Source of the DNA: Cronobacter malonaticus LMG 23826 | GTDB lineage: Bacteria; Pseudomonadota; Gammaproteobacteria; Enterobacterales; Enterobacteriaceae | DNA: 64,000 bases | Reading direction: 5' to 3' | NCBI RefSeq assembly: GCF_001277215.2 | Contig: NZ_CP013940.1 | Span: 4,154,001-4,218,000 of the forward strand | Part shown: piece by piece, positions 19,494-29,121 of the stretch | Position numbering within the stretch: position 1 is the first letter of the stretch | How the letters are laid out: each line of letters begins with the position of its first letter | Position numbers and translations under genes: made by a program | Notes under the pieces: generated by a model | What the model was told of the DNA's origin: nothing | What the model saw: only the letters and a program-made list of their open reading frames with translations | Database searches by the model: none

Positions 19494-19988
19494 ATGAATA
19501 TGCGAATCGTATTAGCCCTGCTGTTTGTGTTAGGCGTAGCTGGTTGTAAAGCGCCGCCTCCTGCCGTTACGGATGACACTATCGTGACCAGTGTGGTTAA
19601 TGGCGTCACGCTCACCCACCGCCACGCGGTGACTCCGCCAAAAGAGTTCGAGCCTGTTAACGAAGAGTACCGCGCGATGTACCCGGCGTCGGTCATGACC
19701 CGCCCGGATTTCGGCGGCAAAGTGGTTCGTCAGCTCGACACCGGCAAAACGTACAATGTACTGGGCCAGGTTGAAGGCCATTGGCTGGCCATCGCCGATC
19801 AGGGTGAAGAGCAACTGATTGGTTATGTTCCGCTGCGCGCGGCAGTGAAAAGCAGTCTTTATGACGCGACCGTCAGTAAAGAGATCCCGAAACTGCGCCG
19901 TAAAACAGCCAAAGCCAACTGCGTGACGGTGGATGGCAACAGCAAAGCCTGTAAAAACACCAAAAGCGGAACCTGGGTTATCGATTAA
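19494..19988 (+). CDS. SH3-domain lipoprotein at the head of the T6SS cluster
   Basis: The 164-residue protein has a lipoprotein signal peptide (MNMRIVLALLFVLGVAGC) and a bacterial SH3-like domain (about 60-120: VVRQLDTGKTYNVLGQVEGHWLAI). The basic C-terminal part has two Cys (ANCVT and KACKN) that may form a disulfide. The start at 19494 gives a compact signal peptide; a TTG six codons earlier has less support. SH3 lipoproteins recur at the front of some enterobacterial T6SS loci and may contact peptidoglycan or the TssJLM complex; no role is proven. It precedes tssJ by 24 nt. Confidence 0.7.
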   Translation: MNMRIVLALLFVLGVAGCKAPPPAVTDDTIVTSVVNGVTLTHRHAVTPPKEFEPVNEEYRAMYPASVMTRPDFGGKVVRQLDTGKTYNVLGQVEGHWLAIADQGEEQLIGYVPLRAAVKSSLYDATVSKEIPKLRRKTAKANCVTVDGNSKACKNTKSGTWVID

Positions 19989-20012
19989 TCCTGCTTCAAT
20001 GAGCCACACCTC

Positions 20013-20519
20013 ATGAAAAACCGTACCGTTTTACGCCAGGGCTTCCTGGCGTTTTTGATTGCCGCTCTCACCTTACTGAGCGGCTGCTTATCGTCTTCAC
20101 GCAGCGTTCCTTCCCAGTACAGCCTGCATTTTCAGGCTCACCCGCAAATTAATAATTCCGCCCCGCTAAAAGTCCGGGTGCTGCTTTTGAAATCCGATGC
20201 CGACTTTATGTCTGCCGATTTCTTTTCGCTGCAAAACAATGCGCAGACCGTGCTGGGAGCCAACCTGCTCAACAGCGACGAGTTCTTCCTGATGCCGGGC
20301 CAGCTGAACAAAACCCTCAGCGGCCAAAGCTCGCTTGACGCGCGCTATATCGGCGTGATGGCGGAGTATCAGGCGCTCGACGGCAAAAAATGGCGAATTT
20401 CGCTCCCGCTTCCCGCCCCCAGTGACTCCAGCATTTATAAATTCTGGAAATGGTCATCCGACGAACTCGAGGCAAAAGTGTTTCTTGACGTCAATGGGAT
20501 CCGCGTCATCAACGAATAA
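20013..20519 (+). CDS. tssJ: TssJ, T6SS outer-membrane lipoprotein
   Basis: The 168-residue protein has a lipobox at LTLLSGC. The mature part is the transthyretin-like TssJ fold with APLKVRVLLLKSDADFMSADFFSL and QTVLGANLLNSDEFFLMPGQ. It is lipid-anchored to the outer membrane and binds the periplasmic end of TssM, starting assembly of the TssJLM envelope complex. It is the first core gene and is followed 24 nt later by tssK. Confidence 0.93.
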   Translation: MKNRTVLRQGFLAFLIAALTLLSGCLSSSRSVPSQYSLHFQAHPQINNSAPLKVRVLLLKSDADFMSADFFSLQNNAQTVLGANLLNSDEFFLMPGQLNKTLSGQSSLDARYIGVMAEYQALDGKKWRISLPLPAPSDSSIYKFWKWSSDELEAKVFLDVNGIRVINE

Positions 20520-20543
20520 TCAGCGCCCTTACAGGACACCAGT

Positions 20544-21887
20544 ATGAACAAAGCAGAAAAAGTGGTCTGGACCGAAGGGATGTTCCTGCGTCCGCACCAC
20601 TTCCAGCGCGCGGAAAGTTTTCTGCAACACCACATCCGCGAATGGGGATCGTTGCAGCGTCCGTATCTCTGGGGATTTCTCGATCTGGAATTTGACGAGG
20701 CGATGCTGCGTCAGGGACGCGTGGCGCTGAGCTACGCCAGCGGCCTGCTGCCGGACGGCACGCCGTTCTCTTTCCGCGACGCCCGCCACGGCCCGGCGCC
20801 GCTCGCCATTCCCGACAACCTCACGCACGAGCGCGTGGTGCTGGCGCTGCCTGCCCGCCGCGCCGGACGCGAAGAGGTGATTTTCAGCGAGGCGGCCGAT
20901 TCGCTCGCCCGCTACGCCACCTTTGAAGAAGAAGTGGAAGACGACAACGCGCTGGCGGTCGGCGCGGCGACGGTGCAGTTTGGCCGCCTGCGTCTCAAGC
21001 TGATGCTGGAGAGCGAACTGACCGCCGAGTGGACGGCCATTGGCGTCGCGCAGGTGATTGAGAAGCGCAACGACAACCAGGTGCGCCTCGACACCAGCTA
21101 CATTCCGCCGATGCTTAACGCCATCAACAGCGGGCCGCTCTACAGCATGCTCAACGATCTGCATGGCCTGCTCGGCCAGCGCAGCCAGCAAATCAGCCAG
21201 CGTCTGCGCCAGCCGGGGCGGTTTAACACCTCGGAGATGGTGGAATTCATGCTGCTGTCGCTGATTAATCATCATCTCGGCCACGTCACGCATTTAAAAA
21301 CGCTGCCGTTGCTCCACCCGGAAACCCTGTGGCGCGACTGGCTGGCGTTCGCCTGCGAACTCACTACCTGGACGGCGCAGCGCGCGCCGGACGCCACGCT
21401 GCCGGTCTACGACCACGACAACCTGGCGGGCTGCTTTGGCAAACTGACGCTGATGCTGCGCCAGGGGCTGTCGCTGGTGATGGAAGAGAGCGCTATTCAG
21501 CTGCCGCTCACCGAGCGTTCGCACGGGCTTAACGTCGCCACCGTGCCGGAAAGCAACATGGTGCGCGAGTTCGGTTTCGTGCTGGCGGTCAAAGCCAACG
21601 TGCCGGGCGAGGCGCTGCAAACGCACTTCCCGGCGCAGATGAAGGTCGCGCCGGTCACCAAAATTCGCGATCTGGTGCAACTGCAGTTGCCGGGTATGGT
21701 GCTGCGCGCCATGCCGGTTGCGCCGCCGCAGATCCCGTGGCATGCCGGCTACAGCTATTTCGAACTGGAAAAGGGCGGCGAACTCTGGAAAGAGATGGAG
21801 AAATCCGGCGCGTTCGCGCTGCATCTCGCTGGTGAATTCCCGGGCCTTGATATGGAGTTTTGGGCCATTCGCAGTACGAATGAATAA
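20544..21887 (+). CDS. tssK: TssK, T6SS baseplate protein
   Basis: The 447-residue cytoplasmic protein has the canonical start KVVWTEGMFLRPHHFQRAE and the internal segment LPLTERSHGLNVATVPES of the TssK/ImpJ/VasE family. It links the baseplate wedges (TssEFG) to TssL and TssM at the membrane. ACAGGACACC precedes the ATG. It lies between tssJ and tssL in the standard JKLM order. Confidence 0.96.
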   Translation: MNKAEKVVWTEGMFLRPHHFQRAESFLQHHIREWGSLQRPYLWGFLDLEFDEAMLRQGRVALSYASGLLPDGTPFSFRDARHGPAPLAIPDNLTHERVVLALPARRAGREEVIFSEAADSLARYATFEEEVEDDNALAVGAATVQFGRLRLKLMLESELTAEWTAIGVAQVIEKRNDNQVRLDTSYIPPMLNAINSGPLYSMLNDLHGLLGQRSQQISQRLRQPGRFNTSEMVEFMLLSLINHHLGHVTHLKTLPLLHPETLWRDWLAFACELTTWTAQRAPDATLPVYDHDNLAGCFGKLTLMLRQGLSLVMEESAIQLPLTERSHGLNVATVPESNMVREFGFVLAVKANVPGEALQTHFPAQMKVAPVTKIRDLVQLQLPGMVLRAMPVAPPQIPWHAGYSYFELEKGGELWKEMEKSGAFALHLAGEFPGLDMEFWAIRSTNE

Positions 21888-21904
21888 CACGACGAGCGCT
21901 CACT

Positions 21905-23140
21905 ATGGAACCACAAGCCACCGGCAGCGATGCCATTCTTTCCGGCGCCAGCAGTAATAATCCGCTGGTCGCGGCGGCTAACCCGCTGCTTAACGCGATC
22001 CCGCAGATTCGTCATTCTGTATCGCATGAAGATCAGGCCGGGCTGCGCCAGCGCCTGATCGACGAGATCCGCCGCTTTGAAGTGCGCTGCCAGCAGGCGG
22101 CGCTGCCTTACGAAGTGATCGTCGGCGCGCGCTACTGCCTGTGTACGGCGCTGGATGAAGCGGCCGCGCTCACGCCGTGGGGCAGCCGTGGCGTCTGGTC
22201 CGGCAGCGGTCTGCTGGTGACGTTCCACAACGAAACCTGGGGCGGCGAGAAATTCTTCCAGCTTCTGGCGCGGCTGTCGCAAAACCCGCGCGAGCACATC
22301 TTTCTGCTGGAGATGATCAACTACTGCCTGCTGCTCGGCTTTGAAGGGCGCTATCGCGTCATGGATAACGGCCGCACGCAGCTTGAAACCATCAAACAGC
22401 GTCTGTGGCAGATGATCCGCAGCGTGCGCGGCAGCTATCCGCCGCCGCTCTCGCCGCACCCGGAAGATCAACCGGTGCTGCGCAAGCTCTGGCGTCCGGT
22501 GGTGCCGCTGTGGGCCTGCGTGGCGCTGGCCGGTTTCCTGGCGTGCCTGTTCTTTATCATTCTCAACTGGCGGCTTGGCGATAACACCAGCCCGGTGCTG
22601 GCGAAGATTTACCAGACGCCGCTGCCGGAAGTCACCGTTCAGCAACCCGCGCGTGAAGTAGCGCCGGTGCTTAACCTGCGCGGTTTCCTGCGCCCGGAAA
22701 TTGAAGCGGGCCTGGTGGCGGTGCGCGACGAAGCCGACCGCAGCGTGGTGATTCTGAAAGGCGACGGCCTGTTCGCCTCCGCCTCAACGGTCGTGCGTGG
22801 CCGTTATGAACCGGTTATCGACCGCGTGGCGCAGGCGATGAACAACGTCAGCGGCAAAATCCTCGTGGTGGGCTACAGCGACAACGTGCCTATCCGCAGC
22901 GCGCGTTTCGCCTCGAACTACGAGCTGTCGCTCGCACGCGCCGAATCGGTACAGAAAATGCTCCAGGCGCACCTCGCCGACCCGAACCGCGTTAAAGCGC
23001 AGGGCCGTGGCGAGATGGACCCTATCGCTCCGAACAATACGCCGGAAAACCGCGCCCGCAACCGCCGTGTAGAGATAACGCTGCTGGTGTCGCCAGATAA
23101 CACGCTGGCCGAGCTGAACGGATTGCCGCAAGGAAACTAG
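21905..23140 (+). CDS. tssL: TssL with C-terminal OmpA peptidoglycan-binding domain
   Basis: The 411-residue inner-membrane protein has a cytoplasmic DotU domain (about 20-185: VGARYCLCTALDEAA and NYCLLLGFEGRYR), a single membrane helix at about 198-222 (VPLWACVALAGFLACLFFII), and a periplasmic OmpA-like domain (about 285-400) with VGYSDNVPIRS and NRARNRRVEI, the Asp and Arg that hold peptidoglycan peptides. It is therefore a specialised TssL that anchors the complex to the cell wall by itself. One nucleotide separates it from tssM. Confidence 0.95.
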   Translation: MEPQATGSDAILSGASSNNPLVAAANPLLNAIPQIRHSVSHEDQAGLRQRLIDEIRRFEVRCQQAALPYEVIVGARYCLCTALDEAAALTPWGSRGVWSGSGLLVTFHNETWGGEKFFQLLARLSQNPREHIFLLEMINYCLLLGFEGRYRVMDNGRTQLETIKQRLWQMIRSVRGSYPPPLSPHPEDQPVLRKLWRPVVPLWACVALAGFLACLFFIILNWRLGDNTSPVLAKIYQTPLPEVTVQQPAREVAPVLNLRGFLRPEIEAGLVAVRDEADRSVVILKGDGLFASASTVVRGRYEPVIDRVAQAMNNVSGKILVVGYSDNVPIRSARFASNYELSLARAESVQKMLQAHLADPNRVKAQGRGEMDPIAPNNTPENRARNRRVEITLLVSPDNTLAELNGLPQGN

Positions 23141-23141
23141 G

Positions 23142-26100
23142 ATGCTGAATATTCTCCTTTCAATAGTGACCAACCGCATCTTGTGGGGGTTCATGGGCGT
23201 TACCGCGCTGTCGGCGGTCGTCTGGATGATCGGGCCATTGCTGTCCATCGTCGACAGCCGCCCGCTGGAGTCGGAAACCAACCGTATCATCAGCATTGCG
23301 CTTATCTACCTGATTTGGGTGCATAGCCACATCGTGCCGCGGCTCTACAACGCCTGGCTGAACCGCAAGCTGATGGACAAACTTAACGAGGGCAAGCCTG
23401 CGGAAAAGGGCGGGAGCGACGTTAAGCGCCTCGGCAATGACGATAAAGTGCTGGCGGACCGCTTTGACGAAGCCGCGCAGATCCTTAAAAAAGCGCACTT
23501 CAACGCGCCGGGCCAGCGCGGCCAGTGGACGCAGCGTTTCAGCACGCAGTATCTCTATCAGCTTCCGTGGTATGTGATTATCGGCGCGCCGGGGTCCGGT
23601 AAAACGACGGCGCTGGTCAACTCCGGCCTGCAATTCCCGCTCGCCGATCGCTTTGGCAAAACGGCGCTGCGCGGCATTGGCGGCACCCGCAACTGCGACT
23701 GGTGGTTCACCAACGAAGCGGTGCTGCTCGATACCGCAGGCCGTTACACCACGCAGGAGAGCGAACAGGCGCAGGACGCCGGTGAATGGTTAAGCTTTGT
23801 CGATCTGCTGCGTAAATACCGCCGCCGCCAGCCGATTAACGGCGTGATCATCACCATCAGCGTTTCTGATCTGCTGACCCAGTCGCCGGAGGCGACGCAA
23901 CAGCAGGCCGTCAACCTGCGCCAGCGCCTGGCGGAGCTGCATGAGCAACTCGGTATCCGCTTCCCGGTCTATGTGCTGGTGACTAAAGCGGACCTGCTGA
24001 AAGGCTTTCGTTCTTACTTTGGTCGCTTTGATAAAGCGCAGCGCGACCAGATCTGGGGCTTCACCTTCCCGTGGGATCGCTCAAAACAGGCCGACTTCGA
24101 CCTGTTAGCGGCATTCACCCAGGAGTTCGCGCTGCTCCAGCAGCGTCTCGACGCGGGCCTGCCGGATACGCTGCTTGCCGAAAGCGACCCGAAAGCGCGC
24201 GCCGAGTGTTATCTGTTCCCGCAGGAGTTCGCGGCGCTGCGTCCGCTGCTCGCGGATTACCTCAGCACCGTTTTTGCCCGCTCTAACTTTGAAACCGAAT
24301 TCTCGCCGCGCGGGATTTATCTCGCGAGCGGGACGCAGGAAGGGCTGCCGTTTGACCGTGTCATGGGTGAACTCAACCGCGCGCTGTCGCTGCCGTCCGG
24401 CGGCAAAGAGGGCGACAACTGGGATTCGGTGAGCAAAGAAGCGCCGATCCCCGGCGGTAAAGGACAGAGCTTCTTTATTAAGAACCTGCTCCAGAACGTG
24501 ATTTTCCAGGAAGCGGGCATCGCCGGACAGAATCGCTGGTGGGAGCTGCGCAACCGCGCGGTGCTGTGGTCTGGCTACGCGGCGCTGATAGCGCTGTTAC
24601 TGATCCTGGGCGGCCTGTGGCTCACCAGCTATGGCAACAACAAAGACTATCTGGCGGAAGTGAACGATAAAGTGCCGGGCGTCGAACGCCAGAGTAAAGC
24701 GCTGCAAACCACCGCCGGGCGCGATCTCTTCAGCATGCTGCCGTTCTTTAACAGCCTGGTGGATCTGCCAAAGAGTAAAGAATTTGACCTGAACTCGCCG
24801 CCGGTGACGTACCGCATGGGGCTTTATCGCGGCGATGACGTTAACGACGCTTCGCAGGCGCTCTACCAGAAAGCGCTGCAGGAGATGCTGATGCCTGCCG
24901 TGGCGCAGCTCATCACCGGCTGGGTGCGTAACGACAACGGCAGCGACGTGGAATACAGCTACGAAGCGCTGAAGGCGTACCAGATGCTCTACCAGCCGAA
25001 GCACTACGACGGCAAATTCCTGCACTCCTGGGTAATGCTCAACCTTGAGCGCAACCTGCCGCAGAACGTCACCCAGGCGCAGCTTAACCAGCTCGAATGG
25101 CATCTGACGCAACTGCTGGAGCCGCAGATCCAGACCTCGCCATACGCTAAAGATGAGTCGCTGATTAGCCGCCAGCAGGCGATGATCAACCAGAAACCGC
25201 TGTCGCTGCGCGTTTATGGCCGCCTCAAACGCTTGCTGGAGCGCGATGAAAACTTAAAGCCGGTATCGCTCGCCACCCTCGGCGGCCCGCAGAGCGAGCT
25301 GGTCTTTTCGCGTAAAAGCGGCAAGCCGGTGAGCGACGGCGTGCCGGGGCTTTACACCCCGAAAGGCTACTGGGAAAGCTTCAACGGCCAGATTGATAAC
25401 GTCACCGCCTCGCTGCATGACGATGACACCTGGGTGCTCGGGCTGACCACCGCGCAGGAAGACAAAACGCAGACCGACAACGCGGTGCGCCAGCTCTATA
25501 TGCGCGATTTTATCAGCCAGTGGGACAGCTACCTGGCGGATATTCAGCTTAACAACAGCGCCGACCTGAACCAGCGCATCAACACGGCCCGCGTGCTTTC
25601 CAGCAGCAACTCGCCGCTGCGCCGCCTGGTGATGAACTTAAGCCAGGTGCTGACGCTCTCCCGCGCCGAGCCGCAGGCGGGCGAAGCGCAGGCGAAAGAT
25701 CAGGGCAACCGCGCAACCCGCACGCTGGAAGCGCTGTTCAGCGACCGTGAAAGCGGGGCGACCACCGCCGCCGCGCCGCAGACGCCGGAACAAGTGGTGA
25801 CCGATCACTACGCGCCGATTATCGAACTGGCGCAGCCGCTGGAGAAAGGCGGCAAAGCCATCGTGTTTGATGACTTTATTAAGCAGATCGATGAGCTTTA
25901 CCGTTATCTGACCGCCGTGCAGGACGCCGCCAACAGCGGTATGCCGCCGCCGGGCGGAGAAGCCATCAGCCGCTTACAGGCGAGCGCCGGGCGTCTGCCG
26001 GGTGGGCTGCAAAATATGTTCAGCCGCATGGCGGTCGGGGCGAGCAGCGACACCCAGCAGCGTGAGCTGGAAAACGTCCGCAAGCGTATCAGCGTGGAAG

Positions 26101-26759
26101 TCGGCAGCTTCTGCCGCCAGGCGATCGCCGGCCGTTATCCGCTGGTGCGCTCCGCCAGCAGCGAAGTGACGCCGGACGATCTGGCGCGCATGTTCGCGCC
26201 GGGCACTGGGCTGATGGACAGTTTCTTTCGCGATAACCTGACGAATAAAGTCGATACCACCCAGCAGCGCTGGCGCTTTACGCCGGGCATCGACGGCAAA
26301 ACGCTGCCGGGCAGCGAAGGGGTGCTGCGTCCGTTCCAGCAGGCGCAATACATTCGCGACGCCTTCTTCGCCAACGGCGCGACCACGCCGTCGTATCGCG
26401 TGACGGTGCGCACCGTGCGGATGGATAACGACATTCTCACGCTGTCGCTCGACGTTGACGGCCAGCTTCTGCGTTACAGCCACGGCCCGCAGGCGGTGCA
26501 GCTGATGAGCTGGCCGGGCAGCGGCGGCACCAATCAGGTGCGTATGCAGCTCGGGCTTGCCAACGGCACCACCTCGACGCTGGTGACCAACGGCGCGTGG
26601 GCGCTGAACCGCTTTTTCGATCGCGCCCGCATTGCGCCGGGTGCAGGAAGCCTGAGCCGCCAGGCGACGTTTTCGGTTGACGGACACAGCGTGACGCTGG
26701 AATTCACGCCGAACAGTATCCGCAACCCATTCCAGCTCCCTGGCTTCGCATGCCCTTAA
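23142..26759 (+). CDS. tssM: TssM (IcmF), T6SS inner-membrane scaffold
   Basis: The 1205-residue protein has two N-terminal membrane helices (about 8-35 and 45-65), a cytoplasmic NTPase-like domain with an intact Walker A loop at 148-155 (GAPGSGKT) and LLDTAGRY, a third helix near 470-492, and a large periplasmic C-terminal part ending in the TssJ-binding beta domain. TssM forms the trans-periplasmic channel with TssL and TssJ. Length is normal for the family and no interruption is seen. Confidence 0.96.
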   Translation: MLNILLSIVTNRILWGFMGVTALSAVVWMIGPLLSIVDSRPLESETNRIISIALIYLIWVHSHIVPRLYNAWLNRKLMDKLNEGKPAEKGGSDVKRLGNDDKVLADRFDEAAQILKKAHFNAPGQRGQWTQRFSTQYLYQLPWYVIIGAPGSGKTTALVNSGLQFPLADRFGKTALRGIGGTRNCDWWFTNEAVLLDTAGRYTTQESEQAQDAGEWLSFVDLLRKYRRRQPINGVIITISVSDLLTQSPEATQQQAVNLRQRLAELHEQLGIRFPVYVLVTKADLLKGFRSYFGRFDKAQRDQIWGFTFPWDRSKQADFDLLAAFTQEFALLQQRLDAGLPDTLLAESDPKARAECYLFPQEFAALRPLLADYLSTVFARSNFETEFSPRGIYLASGTQEGLPFDRVMGELNRALSLPSGGKEGDNWDSVSKEAPIPGGKGQSFFIKNLLQNVIFQEAGIAGQNRWWELRNRAVLWSGYAALIALLLILGGLWLTSYGNNKDYLAEVNDKVPGVERQSKALQTTAGRDLFSMLPFFNSLVDLPKSKEFDLNSPPVTYRMGLYRGDDVNDASQALYQKALQEMLMPAVAQLITGWVRNDNGSDVEYSYEALKAYQMLYQPKHYDGKFLHSWVMLNLERNLPQNVTQAQLNQLEWHLTQLLEPQIQTSPYAKDESLISRQQAMINQKPLSLRVYGRLKRLLERDENLKPVSLATLGGPQSELVFSRKSGKPVSDGVPGLYTPKGYWESFNGQIDNVTASLHDDDTWVLGLTTAQEDKTQTDNAVRQLYMRDFISQWDSYLADIQLNNSADLNQRINTARVLSSSNSPLRRLVMNLSQVLTLSRAEPQAGEAQAKDQGNRATRTLEALFSDRESGATTAAAPQTPEQVVTDHYAPIIELAQPLEKGGKAIVFDDFIKQIDELYRYLTAVQDAANSGMPPPGGEAISRLQASAGRLPGGLQNMFSRMAVGASSDTQQRELENVRKRISVEVGSFCRQAIAGRYPLVRSASSEVTPDDLARMFAPGTGLMDSFFRDNLTNKVDTTQQRWRFTPGIDGKTLPGSEGVLRPFQQAQYIRDAFFANGATTPSYRVTVRTVRMDNDILTLSLDVDGQLLRYSHGPQAVQLMSWPGSGGTNQVRMQLGLANGTTSTLVTNGAWALNRFFDRARIAPGAGSLSRQATFSVDGHSVTLEFTPNSIRNPFQLPGFACP

Positions 26760-26775
26760 CCGCAAGGAACGGATA

Positions 26776-27486
26776 ATGAGTCATTACCCTGCGATTAGCT
26801 GGTACGGGAAACTGCCCAGTGCCGGCGACTTTCTCCAGCGCCGTTTTCCCGATGCCCTGCAACGCCAGTGGTCGCACTGGTTTCAGGTAGGGCTGCTGAA
26901 CTGGCAGAAAGAGGATGAACAGCGCGAGACGGGCAACCGGCAGTTTGCCAGCGCGCCGGTCTGGAACTTCGTGGTGCCGCCGATGCTCGGCAGTCAGCAG
27001 GTGCAGATGGGCTGCCTGATGCCGGGCCGCGACAGCGTAGGGCGTCAGTATCCGCTCGTCGCGACGGTGGCGTTCAGCCCCGCCGAGTGGACGCCGCAGC
27101 ATCTGGCGATGGCCGAAGAGTGGTATCAGCAGCTTGGCCGCGTCCTGCATCACGCGGTGCGCAACGCGTTTTCCGCCGAGCAGCTCGACCAGGCGGTGCT
27201 GGCCATTCCGTCGCCAGCGCTGCCGGCACCGGAGAATCGCTCGGAAATTCTGGATGTGATTGGTTATCAGGAGACGCCGGTAACGCTGAGCTGGCGTCAG
27301 GCGGCGGAGTGCTTCGACCCGCAGCGCCAGACCAGCTTCTGGTGGACCAACCGCAGCGACGGTTATCCGCTCTACACCCATGTACACAGCGGCAATTTTA
27401 CCGGACAGCTCTTTTCGCTGTTGTTTGATCCGGCGGGCGGTGCGCGTCCGGGTCGCCACGGGCTCTACCCGCCCATGTTCGAATAA
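26776..27486 (+). CDS. tagF: TagF, T6SS post-translational repressor
   Basis: The 236-residue protein opens with YGKLPSAGDFLQRRFP, the TagF/SciT/ImpM-family signature. In Pseudomonas aeruginosa TagF restrains T6SS assembly independently of phosphorylation by binding Fha. It lies 16 nt after tssM. In some species TagF is fused to PppA; here the two are separate genes about 8 kb apart. Confidence 0.9.
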   Translation: MSHYPAISWYGKLPSAGDFLQRRFPDALQRQWSHWFQVGLLNWQKEDEQRETGNRQFASAPVWNFVVPPMLGSQQVQMGCLMPGRDSVGRQYPLVATVAFSPAEWTPQHLAMAEEWYQQLGRVLHHAVRNAFSAEQLDQAVLAIPSPALPAPENRSEILDVIGYQETPVTLSWRQAAECFDPQRQTSFWWTNRSDGYPLYTHVHSGNFTGQLFSLLFDPAGGARPGRHGLYPPMFE

Positions 27487-27495
27487 GGCAGTTCG

Positions 27496-28518
27496 ATGGA
27501 TATTGAAACCCTTCTCGCTCCGGTGAGCCCGGAGCAGCCGTGCGGCGACAACCTGGAGTACGACGCCGATTACCAGGCGATGGAACAGGCAAGCCAGGGC
27601 AAGGCGGAACAGCAGTTCGGCGACACCATTATTCCGGCAGAGCCGGCGGACTGGACTAAAGTTGAAAAGCTGGCTCTGTCGTTGCTTGAGCGCACCAAAG
27701 ATCTGCGCGTCATGCTGGCGCTGACCCACGCGTGGGCCAAACGCCGCGGCCTGCCGGGCTATGCCGACGGGCTGCTGCTGATCCAGGAAGCGCTGACGCG
27801 CTACTGGGAGCCGCTTTATCCGCTGCTGGAAGAGTACGGCGAAAAAGATCCGTTCTACCGTATTAACGCGCTGGCGGGGCTTGGCGATAAATCCTCCCTG
27901 ACCAGCACGCTGCGCACCGCCACGCTGCTGCGCAGCAACGGCGACGAAATTACGCTGCGCGACGCGCAGTCGTTGCTCGACAACAGCAAAAGCGAATGTC
28001 CGGGTTATCCGGGCGGCCGCCCGCGGCTGGTGGATGAACTCGCGCGCGGCGGCCAGCCGGGCATCGAGGCGATAGTCCAGATCCACGAGCGACTGGAAAC
28101 GATCCGCACCATTCTGGTCAGCCATCTCGGTGAGAGCGGCGTGCCGGAGATGGAACAGCTCCAGAAGCTGACGAGCATTGTGGCGCTGGCCTGCCAGAGC
28201 GGCGAAACGCAGGCGCCGCAGGAGATACCAGACCCGGACGTGCAGGCGGAGAACGCGCCTGCCGCCACGACGACCAGCGCCCCGGCGCGGGTGGTTGAAA
28301 CCGACTGGCGCAACGTGCAACTGCAAACGCGCGATGACGCCCAGTTAATGCTTGAGAAAGTGAAGCAATATTTTGCCCGGCACGAGCCGAGCCACCCCGC
28401 GCCGCTGATGATTGAGCGCGTGCAGCGACTGATTGAAATGAATTTCATGGATCTTATTCGCGACCTGGCGCCCGACAGCGTGCATCAGGTGGAAAACATT
28501 TTCGGACGCCGCGAGTAA
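27496..28518 (+). CDS. tssA: TssA, T6SS tail assembly cap
   Basis: The 340-residue protein has an ImpA N-terminal domain (about 5-125; LLAPVSPEQPCGDNLEYD and the WEPLYPLLEE motif), an Ala/Pro/Thr-rich linker (about 245-265), and a short C-terminal oligomerisation region (MLEKVKQYFARHEPSHPAPLM, then IERVQRLI). It coordinates baseplate docking and sheath/tube polymerisation. It follows tagF by 9 nt and precedes tssB. Confidence 0.93.
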   Translation: MDIETLLAPVSPEQPCGDNLEYDADYQAMEQASQGKAEQQFGDTIIPAEPADWTKVEKLALSLLERTKDLRVMLALTHAWAKRRGLPGYADGLLLIQEALTRYWEPLYPLLEEYGEKDPFYRINALAGLGDKSSLTSTLRTATLLRSNGDEITLRDAQSLLDNSKSECPGYPGGRPRLVDELARGGQPGIEAIVQIHERLETIRTILVSHLGESGVPEMEQLQKLTSIVALACQSGETQAPQEIPDPDVQAENAPAATTTSAPARVVETDWRNVQLQTRDDAQLMLEKVKQYFARHEPSHPAPLMIERVQRLIEMNFMDLIRDLAPDSVHQVENIFGRRE

Positions 28519-28593
28519 CGGCGTTCCCCTTTACGGCGGCAGGCATGAGGCCCGCTGCCTGAATTTCACCGCGCATCTTCGATGGAGAACATC

Positions 28594-29118
28594 ATGCCAA
28601 TGAGTAACAGTGGGCAGAAATTTATCGCCCGTAACCGCGCGCCGCGCGTGCAGATCGAGTACGACGTGGAAATCTACGGTGCGGAACGCAAAATTCAGCT
28701 TCCGTTTGTGATGGGCGTGTTTGCCGACCTGGTCGGGAAGCCGGTCGATCCGCAGCCTGCGGTGGACGAACGTAAATTCCTTGAAATTGATATCGACAAC
28801 TTCGACGAGCGTATGAAAGCGCTCAAGCCGCGCGTGGCGTTCCAGGTGGACAACACCCTGACCGGCGAAGGCAAACTGAACATCGATCTCACTTTCGACA
28901 GCATGGACGACTTCCTGCCGGACGCCGTCGCGCGTAAGGTCGAGCCGCTGAACAAGCTGCTGGAAGCCCGTACTCAGCTCTCTAACCTGCTGACCTACAT
29001 GGACGGTAAAAACGGTGCCGAAGAGCTTATCGCGAAAGTGCTTCAGGACCCGACGCTGCTCAAATCGCTGAGCCAGATGCCGAAAGATGACGATGGCACC
29101 AAAGGTAACGAGGAGTAA
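28594..29118 (+). CDS. tssB: TssB, small sheath subunit
   Basis: The 174-residue protein forms the contractile sheath with TssC. NRAPRVQIEYDVE, LPFVMGVFADLVG and FLEIDIDNFDERMKAL are the TssB/VipA hallmarks. The ATG at 28594 is chosen because GGAG lies 6 nt upstream; the in-frame ATG at 28582 has no ribosome site. It precedes tssC by 3 nt. Confidence 0.96.
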   Translation: MPMSNSGQKFIARNRAPRVQIEYDVEIYGAERKIQLPFVMGVFADLVGKPVDPQPAVDERKFLEIDIDNFDERMKALKPRVAFQVDNTLTGEGKLNIDLTFDSMDDFLPDAVARKVEPLNKLLEARTQLSNLLTYMDGKNGAEELIAKVLQDPTLLKSLSQMPKDDDGTKGNEE

Positions 29119-29121
29119 TCG

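Noticed and set aside
26704..28326. 540-codon minus-strand open frame across tagF/tssA
   Set aside because: Antisense to clear T6SS genes; composition is that of a reversed coding strand (Arg/His/Ala-rich).
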